Of a stretch of DNA of 64,000 bases, positions 47,691-59,783 are shown in pieces (position 1 is the stretch's first letter; each line of letters begins with the position of its first letter). The notes below the pieces were generated by a model. It made no database searches. It was not told where the DNA came from and worked only from the letters and a program-made list of their open reading frames with translations. The DNA lies in the NCBI GenBank assembly GCA_037367405.1, contig JAZKJV010011614.1:248001-312000 (forward strand). The letters run 5' to 3'. The stretch comes from Ottelia alismoides. Its lineage: Eukaryota > Streptophyta > Magnoliopsida > Alismatales > Hydrocharitaceae. The position numbers and the translations under genes are program-made.

Positions 47691-47718
47691 ATACTTAGGA
47701 TGAGATTAGCCTAAGTAT
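47691..47718 (-). other. Hairpin plus purine-tract cassette (H, 2)
   Basis: Nine-bp stem atacttagg / cctaagtat with a 10-base loop, preceded on the plus strand by cccccc. The spacer actcgggt before it also occurs between B's cassettes. Confidence 0.72.
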
Positions 47719-48810
47719 AAAGATGGAAATTTGATGTTGGGAGAGACCCGAGGTGAACGAAATAGAAGATATACAAGTGAGTGGATAAATCTGTGGAGAT
47801 TAATGGAGTGACTAAGCTCAAGGGAGAGTTTCGGAGCAAACATGGCTCAATCAAACATGCAAGACCCTTCAATTTCACCAACTCACACATGAAACCAACC
47901 GAGGTTGGTTTATTATCTTGTCGGTTTTATTGGTGATTAAAACATTTTATCTTTACGTGGGAAAATGTGTTAAATATAATCAAATGCGTAAACGAGGGTG
48001 TTGCTATCCCAAAACAATATTTTACTCCATTTTTAGGTTGACTTGCAATTAACAGTCCCAGTTATTTAAGGTTGTCACTGAATTAAGGTGATTACATAAA
48101 TCAAGCAATCATCGTCTACCGTTCATTCCCATTTTCCATTAACCTAGGTGATCAAGCTAGGAAGGGAAGCCGAGAAAAACCACGTAACTGATAGAAACCA
48201 TGATCTAATCTAGGTGATAAAACATGCAGTGACTTGGCAAAAATTCCTAAAAACTTGGACCGTTTTAAAACCAAACTCATGTATGCAAGTCGATCAAAAA
48301 GCCACACCTAACATGCTTCTATTAGTGGGGGTGAATCTCTTTTAGATTTGGCTAAGTGAGGCGATGCTACGTGGGTATCTATTTATAGTGTGTCCTACCT
48401 ACGAACAAGCACGTAAATTATGAAATGATAAAGTAAGCTCGAAGAGCCGCGTGCCTGGTCCTAGGTCGACACTCAAGTGGGGACGATCCCCACACAACCA
48501 CATATATCATTCTATTACAATCGCGAGCCTTCGATCGAAGATCGCTGTAAAGACGATTATTACATGAGAAAATGTTATGAAAAAATGACACTTTTTTTAT
48601 TTTCTTTTCTATTTACTTCCAAGTATGCTCCTGAGGCTTCTCACAACGAGAGACACCAGCTCATCGCCTCCTTGAATGATCAAGGGCCATGCCACAGAAA
48701 CAAATGTTAGAGATCAAATAAAAAAATTTGTAATGCAAAATATATGAAGTTGACCTATAAATAACACTTAATTAAATAAAAAATTTTCAAATAATACAAG
48801 AAATGAGTCG

Positions 48811-48831
48811 TGTCCTCAGCAACGGAGCCAT
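48811..48831 (-). other. Primer-binding site of element H
   Basis: Minus strand TGGCTCCGTTGCTGAGGAC, a variant of the Athila-type TGGCGCCGTTGCCGGGG, two bases from the LTR edge. Confidence 0.75.
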
Positions 48832-48833
48832 TT

Positions 48834-51784
48834 GATAAACTGCAAATTCGGCCCTTTAATTTTGTGGAATTAATATTCATGGTCATTGCAGTCGGGCAAA
48901 TTGGGTTTATCAAAAACCATCTCATTTGGATATGCTAAGAAATAAGATGGTCATGAATTTATATTTTTCTTGGTAAGAAACCAAGGTCAAACTCAGGGAC
49001 ACGAGCCTCTCTCTTGATTATTTAGATTTTTATTCATTAACTAAGTGTTGAGTTAGAGAACATTAGGTCAATAAATGCATGAGGACAAGAAAATGCATCA
49101 AGCGAATATAAAACATGCATTTTTTAATTTAATTTAATTTTTTTTTTAAATCATGCAAATAATATGATGGAATGCAATGCAAACAAGCCCTAGGTCAGAA
49201 TGATGAGCAAATAAAAAAGATAAATCAATTTCAGGTTTAATTCAAGAGATAAACTTGATGGATAATTTAAACAAGGCATACACTTAAACAACTAGAGACG
49301 GCTATTATAGTCATACATAGGAATCACAGTGTCCAAAACAAGAAATAAATATGCCATTAAAAAGATCATCAAGCAAGCTTCGAAATGAAATTGAAATCAA
49401 CTGAAACAGAGTTACTATGCTCAAGATATGCATGAAAGAAGACAAGGGCATAAACAAAAGAAAACATGAAAGATAACTACAAACAGATCCCTGAGAGGGA
49501 TAAAATGAAATAAAAATTAAGCCTGGGGCCTTCCTTGTAAATAACCCACACACACAAAGGTATTTGTGCAATTATGAAAACTCACGAGGGTATAATTGCA
49601 AAATATCCATTGTGCACGTGGTCGGCACGTGATATCAGGACTTGTCTGCAAAATGGAGAAGTCGATGGGGCCTCCTTGCAATTTTCCCCGTTAGCATGTG
49701 ACTAGCACGTGCAATCCAGGCTCGGTGTTTGCTGAGGCTCGGAGGTAGCTTCGGATAGGCTCGGCAACAGCTCGGGGTCTGAAGTGGTTCGGGGTAGGTT
49801 TGGAACCCCCAAGCCTCGAGCTCTGGCGATGAGGCTCGGACGTTCTTCGTTGCAGAAACGTGGTCAACCAGAGACCGTTAGATCACGAGGATCCAATGGC
49901 ACCTGTAGATGGCGCTCATGGGCAACGTGGCTACATCTGCGCCGTTGGATAAACCCCGGGAGGAAGCATCCAACGACGCATGTGCTCTCTTCTTCATCTT
50001 CAGCTGGTGGCGGAATCAGGACTCCGACGTAGTGGCCCCGTCTCCACCGCTTGCTTCTGACGTCGATGAAGCCTGTCGGCTTGTCTTGAATGGTCAATGA
50101 TGGAGCTCAGGGCATAGTCGAGCTGCGGCTGTAGGTAGCGACGACCCTCGTCGCTCTAGTGACGGAGATGGCACTCGCTAAGCCCATTCCGGTAAGGATT
50201 CTGATCATTGAGGGGCAAAGTACCTGCATGATTAGAGACAAAGCCGAAACAAAGGGGAATGCGTGTGTGAATGGGATGGAAGCTCGGTGAGCGAAGAAGG
50301 AGGGAGCTCAAAGTTCCTCAGCCGTCCACAGTAGAGGAGGTGGATCGAAGGTGATATGGGGTTGCGTAGGTAGGGAGAGAGATAGGGAGTGAGTGCAAAG
50401 ATGGGGGACGTGGGATGAAGCTCGGGAGTTGAACCATAGAGGTCAAAGACAAGTGAAATAACCTAATTAATTAAGCAAACCGAGAAGGAAATATAAAGGA
50501 AGTCGGAGAGGTACTTACGTGGTCGGAGATGAGGGTTGTGGTATGTGCTTGAGCTCCGAGGGGAGCTCGGGTCATCGCTAGACTCCTGTGACCCCTCGGA
50601 GCAGCTAGGCGTGGCTGGGCCATCGCAAACCTGGTGGTGATCACCAGGGGTCAACACTGGAGGCGAAGCCATTTTGGCGCCTCGATCGTCCCTCCACCTG
50701 TCACGGGGAGGAGGAGAGGGGCTAAGCTATGCCCCTCATAAAGGTGGATGCCGGTCTTCGGCGGAGGGGAGGGGGTATTTGAAGTGGCGAAGGTGGCGGT
50801 TCTAGGTGTGCACGACGTGGTTTGTGTGGGAAAGATGGAGCGATTGGAGGGGGATCATGGGTGGTGGCAGCATCCGCGAGGGTCGTGGATGATGGGGGAA
50901 GACCCGGGAGCGGTTGGTGTGTGGAGAAGGTGGAGATGGTGGGCACGAAAATGAGAAGGGCGAATGGCGTTTGCAAGATTGAGAACATGGGAGAGAGGGA
51001 AGCCGGAGGTAGGTGATGATGTGGAGACCGTTGGATCTTGTGATCCAACGGTTGAGGAAACAACATTGAGGAGCGGCTTAGATGAAATCTGAGGTGACAC
51101 GATCGAAGGGTGCGTAGGCACGCCACGTGGCAAGTTGGAGGCGAAGTGCCAGCGGTCAGCCCAGATAACATCTGGACTGTAATCGGAGGGCTAAAAATGG
51201 CTGAGGGATAGAGGCTGATATGGATGGGCAAGGGCGCGATCGAATGGCTCACAGAGTGCCACGTGGCAAGTTTTGGATGAGGCGCTAGCGGGCGGTGATG
51301 ATCATAGATGGGGATGATCAGATGGCTGGGAAGAAGGGCGCACGTGGAGAAAGCGGAACGTTGGATCAAGAAGAGATCCAACGACCAGGGAAATGGGCGG
51401 ATAGTGCAAAGGGGAACGAGCCACGTGGCTCACCCAGAATGGGCCACGTGGCCCAATCAGATTATTCAGAGTTAAAAGTTGACTTTTTAAGGGTCAAATG
51501 GACGAATTAGAGAAAACTCAAAACATGAAAGTTGTAGAACTCGATGAGTTATACAAGTTTCATGTTGACCAAAAATGGAGATGAGGTCATTTGAATACAC
51601 ACAATATTTTTGAGGGTATTTTTAAGGCTAAAAATACCATGAATTTTAATTTTGATATTTTTTTGTGATTTTTAATTTATTCAAAACTCTGATAATTACA
51701 TGACTTTATCTGGTTTTTATTGACACATATTTAAGCAAGGGGGTTAAAAATAGAAAGTTAAGATGATGAAATCGGGTTTCATCA
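48834..51784 (-). repeat. 5' LTR of element H (2.95 kb)
   Basis: It starts tgataaactg and ends tttcatca. It aligns with the 3' LTR apart from that copy's duplication. It holds the ctagtaa-type aaccaaggtcgaactcaggg stretch common to these Gypsy LTRs, the GC-rich part (49700-50450 and 50640-51450) and the G-box cluster. The 219-codon minus frame at 50722-51381 is Pro/Ser/His-rich, is altered in the sister LTR and is not called. Confidence 0.88.
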
Positions 51785-51789
51785 GCAGT

Positions 51790-52650
51790 GTCATTGTGTT
51801 CATTGTGCTAAATGTAGATAATATCATAATCATTTGCAATGATATAAGGATGATAATAAGTGTTTTATAATCTGGTTATTCCATACCTTGAGATATGATC
51901 TCAAGGGTTCCTTTTGGATCATAGTTTTGAAGTTGTTCAAAAGCAAAGAAAGGAGGGTGTTGGGACTATTACATTTGTAGTACACCATGGAAATATTATA
52001 TTTTCTCGAAAAATCCAAGAAAAATCTTCTTTTCCTTAAGATATGGTACTGACCTATCTAAAGGGATAACACCTCAAGGAGTTGAGGAAGTGAATGCTAA
52101 AACTAAATGCCCTTGTGCATCCGTTATGAGAAGCCAAGTGTATGCTAGATGTGTGCAAATGTCGAATGTCTGCCATGAAGTGGGAGTAGTAAATTGTTAC
52201 TAATCCCAATATGGAGATAAAACACTTGATTGCAGTAATAACAATTTCTTCAAAGAGGACAATATTTTGGAGATAGTGATCTCAAAGTCTTATCTTCGAG
52301 AACATATGACTTTATAGATATCTGAAAGGTCTTAATTGCAGATACCTTAGGAGATACATATCTCCAGGAATAAAGGTATTCTAATAAGGATTATGGAAAT
52401 ACTGGTTATGATAATTATCGAGCAATAGTGTGAGACACTATAACTGCTTTAATAAGATTGAGTATTGGTTGCATAAGATGCAACATTCGCATTGGATGCG
52501 AGCACTATTACTGGGAGATATGCAAGTGTTGTAAAAGGACTTGGCGTAGTCCCTTGGGAACATAGTGACTGATCATCTTACCTAGCTATTTTTCTAAATA
52601 GCCTATGATTGTCACATGAGTGCGGGTTTAAATGATTAGCCCATTAATGG
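51790..52650 (+). pseudogene. RT and RNase H relic of element E, downstream of H
   Basis: It continues the RT relic in the region where C has YIDDIL; here that motif is destroyed. Fragments align with C 24095-25076 by nucleotide words, such as gatcatctt...agtgcgggtttaaatga near 52570-52640. No frame survives. Confidence 0.7.
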
Positions 52651-52661
52651 CTCTTTGGGCT

Positions 52662-52671
52662 AGTGGGAGAT
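52662..52671 (+). other. Polypurine tract of element E
   Basis: The sequence agtgggagat before TGTTGGACATGC, as in C. Confidence 0.8.
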
Positions 52672-55133
52672 TGTTGGACATGCAAGCCCATAGCGAGCCA
52701 TTATGCAATAATGTTATTGCAAATATCATTCCCTGATCTGAAATGAAGAATAACTAAGTTTCATAACAAGTCCCTTAGTACAATTAGGGTTATGTACAAC
52801 TGTTGATTCAATTACTGAACCATAAAGGTCGGTGCTTGGATGAATATCTAATGGGTTAGATTGAGGACTCATCAAGCATCGTTAAATGATTGTTAAGAGA
52901 TGATCTCTATCAAGAGTAGGAGATGGCAATCCTTTCTCATTTGTATGATATCTAACTGACCTTTTGATGGAGGTCCTCTGCATAGGAATAGAGATTCATA
53001 GGTGTTAGATAAGTTAGGTCAAAGAGTTGACTTAATGAGATCGAGATAACCAAAGTCCTATGTCGTATTCTGTCATGATATAGGAACGCATCCTTTGACC
53101 AGAGACAGATGTGTTATTATATATCTGAGTATATACATTTGGTAAATAAATAGGTTGATGACCTAACCAAGGTCTATACACCGGCGTGCTAGTGCACATG
53201 CAAGGGCATATGAGTAATACGATCTATCAAAGGGATCATACATGTTCATTTCTAAACCGGAAGACATGAGCTCACTCATGAGATGTTGGGAAGAATCAAA
53301 TTCCGTGCATGGTCATCTCACTTTGGAAGCTTGACCGAATTTTTAGGTTTGATATATACTTTTGGAAAGTATATGATCAACACCTGGGTATGATATATGC
53401 TTTTGCAAAGTATATGATCGATACCAACTCCCAATGATCAAATGAGAAATTTAATGATAAAATCCTGAAGGAGACAATCCAAAAGATATCTAAAACTTCG
53501 GGTTTAATCTTGGTCTTCCAATATGCAATATGTACATGTATTGGGAATACCTGAGGGTGATGTGATCATAAATGATTGTATAACCATGACGCTTCCATTA
53601 CGAGGGAGTAAAGAAATAAGTCTATATTTTAGTGACTCCTCTCATAAAGAAGTGATCTAATCTTAGTCCAAATATTGGGCATTAGATCTACGACTTTGAT
53701 TAATCAAACATCTATGGGAGGTCCGCAAGATCTAGATTTGAGATGTGATCTCAATATCCAAGTCACTATATGTGGAACAATACAATCGCCATGTCCTTAT
53801 CTCCAAGTATCCGTAGAGAAAGCGCATTATCATTAAAAGAGTTCATGGATAGTTTCATTGTTGATATGTGTATCTGATCATTGAGAAAATTGATAATTAA
53901 ATGTGATTTAATCATCATGAATAATATGAACTTGATTCATATTATTAGAAGAGTTATCTGAGATAATTAAATAAGATTTAATTACCAAAGATGTGAATAA
54001 TATGAATGTGAATCATATTTTTTGGGCATATGAGAATAGAGATTCAAGATGATTAAATGCGATTTAATTATCATGGATATGAATATTGTGGATAGTACAA
54101 TCCATATTATCAGGTATATTATAATATGATTTATAATATATTGGAGAGAGCATATTGTGATTTATATTTGTTAGTTAATTATTTATGTGAATTGGATTTA
54201 CATTGAAAATATAATTTACATTTTATTTTGGGATGTGAATGTGATCACATTTTCGAATGGCATGATTGCAAATTTTGCAAGATAATTTTGAATTATTTTT
54301 GTGAAATAATTTACAAAATTTTTGTTTTAAATCTTGGAGATATATCATGAGATCTCATGAGATGATGGTGGTCGCCCCCCCCTTTTAGGGGATGTGGTTA
54401 GTCTCCTCATTATCTTAAAGACTAGCCAATTGATTTGATTTGAAATTAACTTATATTGATTTATCAATATATATTAAATTAAATTAATTGTTGTTGTGTT
54501 TTTACAACAAGATCGTAACCATTAAAAGAAACACACATCAATCTCACCCATTGATGGTATGATGTCCATGGATTGTGATCTCTTGATCTTCGATTTGCAA
54601 CAACGAATCTCTCTCCCGCTCTCTTTCTCCACACACCAAGACTCTCTCTCTCTCTCTCTCCTAGTGGTCGTCCACCATGAAGCCCATGTGAGAGTCGTCA
54701 TCGTTGCAACATTGTCGATATGCTGCCATATCATCTACTCGTGGATCTCCATCTCCTTCGTTGCATCTCGCTCATGAAGAATATGTTGGATCTCATGTTA
54801 TGAGATCAGGATATCCACCTCTTAGATCATCAACATGGATTGTGAGAAGCACGCATCTCATCAATGCGCTCGCAATCGTCTCCTCTGTTGGATCGGACTT
54901 GAGACAGGAGGTCTCTTTGTTTAGAGAATTGATCGAAGCCACACTTCAGGAGGTAACCTTAATACCTATTTTGGTGTAGATGAAACAATGTTCTTGGATC
55001 ATGTGGTTTCATCATTTTAAAATTTTTAAAATTCCGCTGCCTGGAGAAACTAGTACGACTAGTCACTCCCGATCACATTTGATGCGATCCTCACGCTTCT
55101 GTGATGCGCTTAAGGATCTTCCCATATCCTTCA
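52672..55133 (+). repeat. 3' LTR of element E (2.46 kb)
   Basis: It pairs with 33984-36561. A segment of about 40 bases that includes the TATA box is missing at about 54580. A CT microsatellite is present at about 54643-54660. It ends catatccttca before tagtg. Confidence 0.9.
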
Positions 55134-55138
55134 TAGTG

Positions 55139-56233
55139 ACTTGGATATTAAGATCACATCTCAAATCTAGATCTCACGGACCTCTCATAGATGCTTGATT
55201 AAATCAAGATCGCAAATCTAATCTTCTCATTGCATCTGAATCACATTCAGATCAATGTCAAAAATTTTGGATCAAGATTAGATCACTTCTCCACAAAGAG
55301 TACAATCATTTATGATCACATCACCCTCAGGTATTCCTAATACATGTACATCCTGCATACTGGAAGACCAAGAATAAACCCGAAGTATTAGATCTATGTA
55401 GACTGTCTTCTTCAGGGTTTTATCATTAAGGTTCTCATTTGATCATTTGGAGGTGGTATCGATCATATACTTTCCAAAAGAATATATCATACCTAGGTGC
55501 TGATCATATACTTTCCAAAAGCATATAAAAAACCTACAAATTCAGTCAAGCTTCCAAAGTGAGACGACCGTGAACGAAATTTGATTCTTCCCAATATCTC
55601 ATAAGTGAGCTCATGTCTTCCGGTTTAACAATGAAATTGTATGATCCCTTTGAGAGATCATATTACTCATATGCCCTTTCATGCACACCAGTGTGTCGGT
55701 GTATAGACCTTGGTTAGGTCATAAACCTATTGGTCTGCCCAATGTACATACTCAGACATATAGTAACACATATGTCTCCGATCAGAGGATGCATGCCTAT
55801 ATCGTGACAACATATGGCATAGGTCATTGGTTATCTCGATCTCGTTACGTCAACTCTTTGGCCTAACTAATCCGACACCCCCGAATCTCTATTCCTATGT
55901 AGAGGACCTACATCAAGAGGTTGGTCAGATATCAGCCTTTATAGAAAAAGATTTCCATCTCCTTCTCATGATGGAGATCATCTCTTAATAATCATTTGAC
56001 GGTGCTTGATGAGTCCTCAATATAACTCTTTAGATATTCATCCAAGCACTAGCCTCTATGATTTAACAATTGAATCAACAATTGTATGATCATTAAGATG
56101 ACCCTGGTACATAACCCTAATTGTATTAAGGGACCTATTACGCAAATTATTCAGTCTTCATTTCAGACCAGGGAATGATATTCGCAATAACATTTATTGC
56201 ATAATGGCTTCTCGTGGGCTCGCATGTCCAATA
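55139..56233 (-). repeat. 5' LTR of element D, 5' part
   Basis: On the minus strand it starts tattggacatgc, a mutated TGTTGGACATGC, and runs to E's insertion point. Together with 32473-33983 it makes a 2.6-kb LTR. An ORF at 55681-55866 is chance. Confidence 0.88.
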
Positions 56234-57099
56234 TCTCAAGACCAAGTCCAAAAGCTGTGACCAATCCTTTTGGTCATGGAAGACAACCTTCTGCAAAATT
56301 GTCTTGATCTCCTTATTTGAAACCTCAACAAGACCATTAGTTTGTGGATGATATGAAGTGGCAACTCTAAGGACAATACTGAACTTGTTAGCAAGGGCCC
56401 TTACCTTATCGTTGATAAAATGATTACCCCCATCAGAAATCTAGATTCTAGGTACTCTGAACCATGAAATGATATTTTTTCTCAAAAATTTGCAAATAGT
56501 CTTTGCATATGTGGCTCAGACAGGGATGGCCACAACCCAACGCCTAATATAATCCACATCAAGCAGAGGTACTCAAATCCCTGACTCTTTAGGAATGGAA
56601 CCATGAAATCGATGCCCCATGCATCAAAAATCTCACATAAGTGAATGGGTTGCATCAACACCATACTTCTCTGTCCACAAGTGCCCATCTTCTGATAGTC
56701 GGTGCACCTCTTCATGAATTCATCTGAATCCTTGAAGAGGGTAGGCCACCAAAGGCTGTAGTGGAGAACTTTCTGTGTTGTTCATCTCCCAAAATGATGT
56801 CCTCCTGCCTCAAGCTTGTGGAAATATGCGAGGACACTATGGTTATCCTCTCGAGGAATACACCAATGCTAGATGCTATCTCCCCTTCGTGGTAAAGGGT
56901 GGGATCCTCCCAATGGCACGACTTGGCCATCGCAAGGAAGGTCTCAAGTCGTTGTCTGGACCAACCTTGTGGAACTTTATTAGAAACAAGATAGTTCCCA
57001 ATTTCAGCGTACCATGGAAGTGAGGTGATAACAAGAATCACCTCATTTGGGAATGCTTCTACGATAGGTATGGTATAATCTGAATCTTCAAGATGCTCT
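56234..57099 (-). pseudogene. Integrase relic of F, cut by D
   Basis: Zinc-finger Cys pair in MKRCTDYQK (second Cys mutated to Tyr), WGIDFM core aspartate, ISDGG second aspartate and NGLVEVSNKEIK glutamate are readable across phases. Sequence ends after [11 protein letters not shown], exactly where D's LTR starts. The C-terminal part lies outside or is lost. Confidence 0.85.
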
Positions 57100-57465
57100 A
57101 ATCGAGAGAGGTAATCTGCCACCACATTCTTAGCTCCAGGTTTATCCCTAATCTTTATATCAAACTCCTGGAGTAGAAGGATCCATCTGATCAATCTAGC
57201 TTTGGCATCCTTCTTTGCTATGAGGTATATGATGGTAGTGTGATCTGTGTAAATCATCACTCTAGATCTAAGAATGTAAGATCAAAACTTATCGAAAGCA
57301 AAAACTACAGCTAACATCTTCTTCTCAGTCACCTTTTTGTTTGCTGAGAGGCATACAAAGTCTGGCTAGCATAGTGAATGGAAAAAAGCAAACCATCCCT
57401 CCTCTGTCCAAGCATATCCCCTACATCAAAATCAGAAGCGTCCGTCATGATCTCGAATGGGAGAG
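57100..57465 (-). pseudogene. RNase H relic of F
   Basis: WSLPFEIMTDASDF is intact here, where B has two stops. [18 protein letters not shown] and [10 protein letters not shown] follow. A phase change and a stop occur near 57330, after the SQQTKR point. Confidence 0.85.
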
Positions 57466-58300
57466 ACCAATCGGATGGCTGAAGGACAAGAACCTGCACA
57501 ACTAGTCTTTTGAGAGTCTTAAATGACGCAAGACACTTATCATCTACAAGGAACTCGATGTCTTTCATCAACAGATCAGTAAGCGGTCGGGCAATCCGAC
57601 TGAAGTCATGTATGAACTGTCGGTAGAAACTAACATGCCCCAGAAAAGACCACATTTGTCGCAAATTTGACGGTGGATTGAGCTTCTTGATTATATCCAC
57701 CTTGGACGGACTGAACTTCATGCCCTGTTGGAGACGATGTGGGCAATGAAGGTCCCTTGAGTCATTGTGAAATGACTCTTCTCCCAAGATAACACATGGT
57801 TGACCTCTATGCAATGCTGAAGTACTCAGTCTAGGCAACCAAGACAAGTGTCGAACCCATCGCCATAAACTGAGAAGTCATCCATGAAAACCTCTAAACA
57901 TTCTCCCACCACGTTCGAAAATATGTAAAGAATGCACCTTTGGAATATAGTTGGGGCATTACATAAATCAAATGGCATCCATATAAAAGCATACTTTCCA
58001 AACGAACAGGTAAAAGTCTTTTTCTCCTGGTCTTCGGGCCCTATGGCTACCTGATTTTATCCTGAGTACCCATCAAGAAAATAGTAGTGACTCTTCCCAT
58101 ATAACCTCTCGATAATATGATCAATAAATGGTAGCAGGAAATTATTCTTCTTGGTGGTCTGATTCAATCATCTGTAGTCCACACAGACCCTCCACGAAGT
58201 GGGTACTCGGGTAGTTATCTCCTCTCCAGACTTGCTTATAGCTATGATGATACCCGTCTTCTTGGGTACCACATGCAACGGACTAACCCATTTGGAGTTG
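57466..58300 (-). pseudogene. Reverse transcriptase relic of F with N-terminal deletion
   Basis: WRVCVDYR, FLDGYSG (then a stop), MPFDLCNAP and FLGHVSFYRQFIHDFSRI are visible. The second catalytic motif is broken by a stop (FRGFHG*). At about 58300 the sequence jumps from B-equivalent 11318 to about 11803, so about 0.49 kb of linker and RT N-terminus is missing. Confidence 0.85.
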
Positions 58301-59783
58301 TAGAGTTATGGGCTCTGTGAACATCAGACACAGTAAATAATCATCAAAATCTTACCAATCAAAATCAGTGTCTTAGCCTGAGGGATCTGAGTTTGAATCA
58401 CATGAAATATAATTTACTTCGCTACCCTGATTGTATCATCAACCTATAAAAGTGTTATATGCTATGAGTGCACTCTCCAAACTCTCATAAAATGTCATTT
58501 GTGGTTCTGCAGTGTCTGAAGGTGGGAGAAGAGCTCGTGAAATCGAATCTGTCCAAGTGGATTCATCATATGTAATCACAAAATCACACTCTTGGTGGAC
58601 GTCTGGTTCATCATCTATCATCTGCTTGGAATCAGTGGTATACTCTGAGCAAGCTGAATCTTTGGCTCTAATTTCCTCAATCATCTCTATTTGTATACTC
58701 TCGTCGTCGATGTGAAAGTATACTTCCCGCTATCATGATCAGATGTTGAATTGGTTGTGGCCAAGAATGGTCATCCTAAGATGATGGGGGTATCGTTCAT
58801 AGATTTAGGGATCTCCATGTCCAACACAACGGAGTCCACATGGAATTTCAGGCCTTGAATAATGACAACAACATCCTTTAATAACCCCTTGGGCCTCTTA
58901 ACAAATCGATATGCAAATTGAAAGACTGACCTACTCTGTTTAAGAGGGCCAGACAGCCAGGAGGATGTTAATCGAGGAACCGTTGTCTAATAGAGTCTGA
59001 TCGAACCGTTGCTCGTGAATGTGGCATCTGACATAAGGAGCTCCTGCATCAAGTCTCTTGGCTGGCAATCAGTTTTGTATGGCAAAGTAGGAGGCAAGTG
59101 AGCACATGGATTTCTGCATTATGATTCCTCTTCTTCCTACGGATGGTAGTCTTTTCTCTTAAGTTCTTCTGGAATAGAGGGATATGCTCAAGTGCCACTT
59201 GAAGAGACAACTAGATCTGAAATTTGTCTATTATCTGCTCGTTGAACTCTAGCAGGTGCCTCTTTTTGGGATTTTCTGTTTTTGGCCTCTTTCCTAATTG
59301 GAGTGCTTGAGGGAAGGGGATAGATATACCCTCTTCAAAAAGATGAGCATTAGGAGTAGGTTCATGGGCATTCAAGAGACTAGAATCCATGAGTAAATCC
59401 TCAAGCACAACTAGTGGACTCTCAAGAGATACATAAACCTTTCCTTTAATCATATTTTTTATATTTTTAGTTTTTCCATTTTTTTGTATTTTTTCCGGAA
59501 ATATCCTCAGGTACATGAGGAATCAACACAACAGAAGGAACTTGGTGGCATCAGTATAATCGACAACATCTGAATTCATGGTATCAATACCGTGCTCTGG
59601 CCTGGCAACTAGAATACATGAGGCTTCAGTACCACCATTTGCAACTAGAGATATGACAGCTTCAACACGATTGTCTAGATCAACATCCTTGGTGGCTTTA
59701 GCACCACTATCATCACCATCATAGTGAGCAGCACCAGCATCGCTCATGACATTGTTTGTTGCCCTAGAATCTGCATCGGGGTG
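58301..59783 (-). pseudogene. Protease region relic of F
   Basis: It aligns with B 11800-13228. The active site reads LLDNG (about 58985) in place of LLDSG, so it would be inactive. The region upstream keeps LGKRPKTENPKKRHLLEF (59211-59516). Confidence 0.8.

Larger units (their letters stand above)
45717..48810 (-). other. Internal region of H, no coding capacity
   Basis: From its 5' side: leader block about 47905-48075 (shared with B and F), hairpin cassettes 47612-47718, extra polypurine-tract copy about 47508-47540, a hairpin and 27-base block shared with F's leader (about 47060-47110), then unremarkable sequence to the polypurine tract. Frames of 60-96 codons (46128-46391, 46407-46697, 48477-48710) show no family motif. 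Confidence 0.75.
40961..51784 (-). mobile_element. Element H: non-coding Gypsy-type LTR element inserted in E
   Basis: It reads minus: 5' LTR 48834-51784, primer-binding site 48811-48831, internal 45702-48810, polypurine tract 45702-45716, and 3' LTR 40961-45701 with a duplication. It is flanked by ggagt (40956-40960) and gcagt (51785-51789), one mismatch. Joining the flanks recreates the cttagtggg..gtgtcattg seen in C (about 24083-24100). The internal region is about 3.1 kb and has no gag or pol motif. It shares leader and hairpin cassettes with B, so it is read as a non-autonomous relative. Confidence 0.88.
33984..55133 (+). mobile_element. Element E: Ty1/Copia retrotransposon, interrupted by H
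   Basis: It reads plus: LTR 33984-36561, primer-binding site, leader, gag and pol relics to 40960, insertion H, pol remainder 51790-52650, polypurine tract, LTR 52672-55133. It is flanked by tagtg (33979-33983 and 55134-55138). Removing E restores D's LTR, as seen in C's LTR at about 26233-26245. Coding parts are more decayed than in C. Confidence 0.93.
26363..56233 (-). mobile_element. Element D: Ty1/Copia retrotransposon, interrupted by I and E
   Basis: It reads minus. Its 5' LTR begins at 56233, runs to 55139, is split by E, and resumes 33983-32473. A primer-binding site (32458-32470), leader and partial gag follow, and the element ends at the junction with C (26363). Pol and the 3' LTR are missing. 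Solo LTR I sits in the leader. D was inserted into F's integrase, because F sequence resumes at 56234. Confidence 0.85.

Noticed and set aside
50722..51381. 219-codon minus-strand open frame
   Set aside because: It lies in the GC-rich part of H's LTR, is rich in Pro/Ser/His, has no domain, and the sister LTR (44631-45084) breaks it into other phases.
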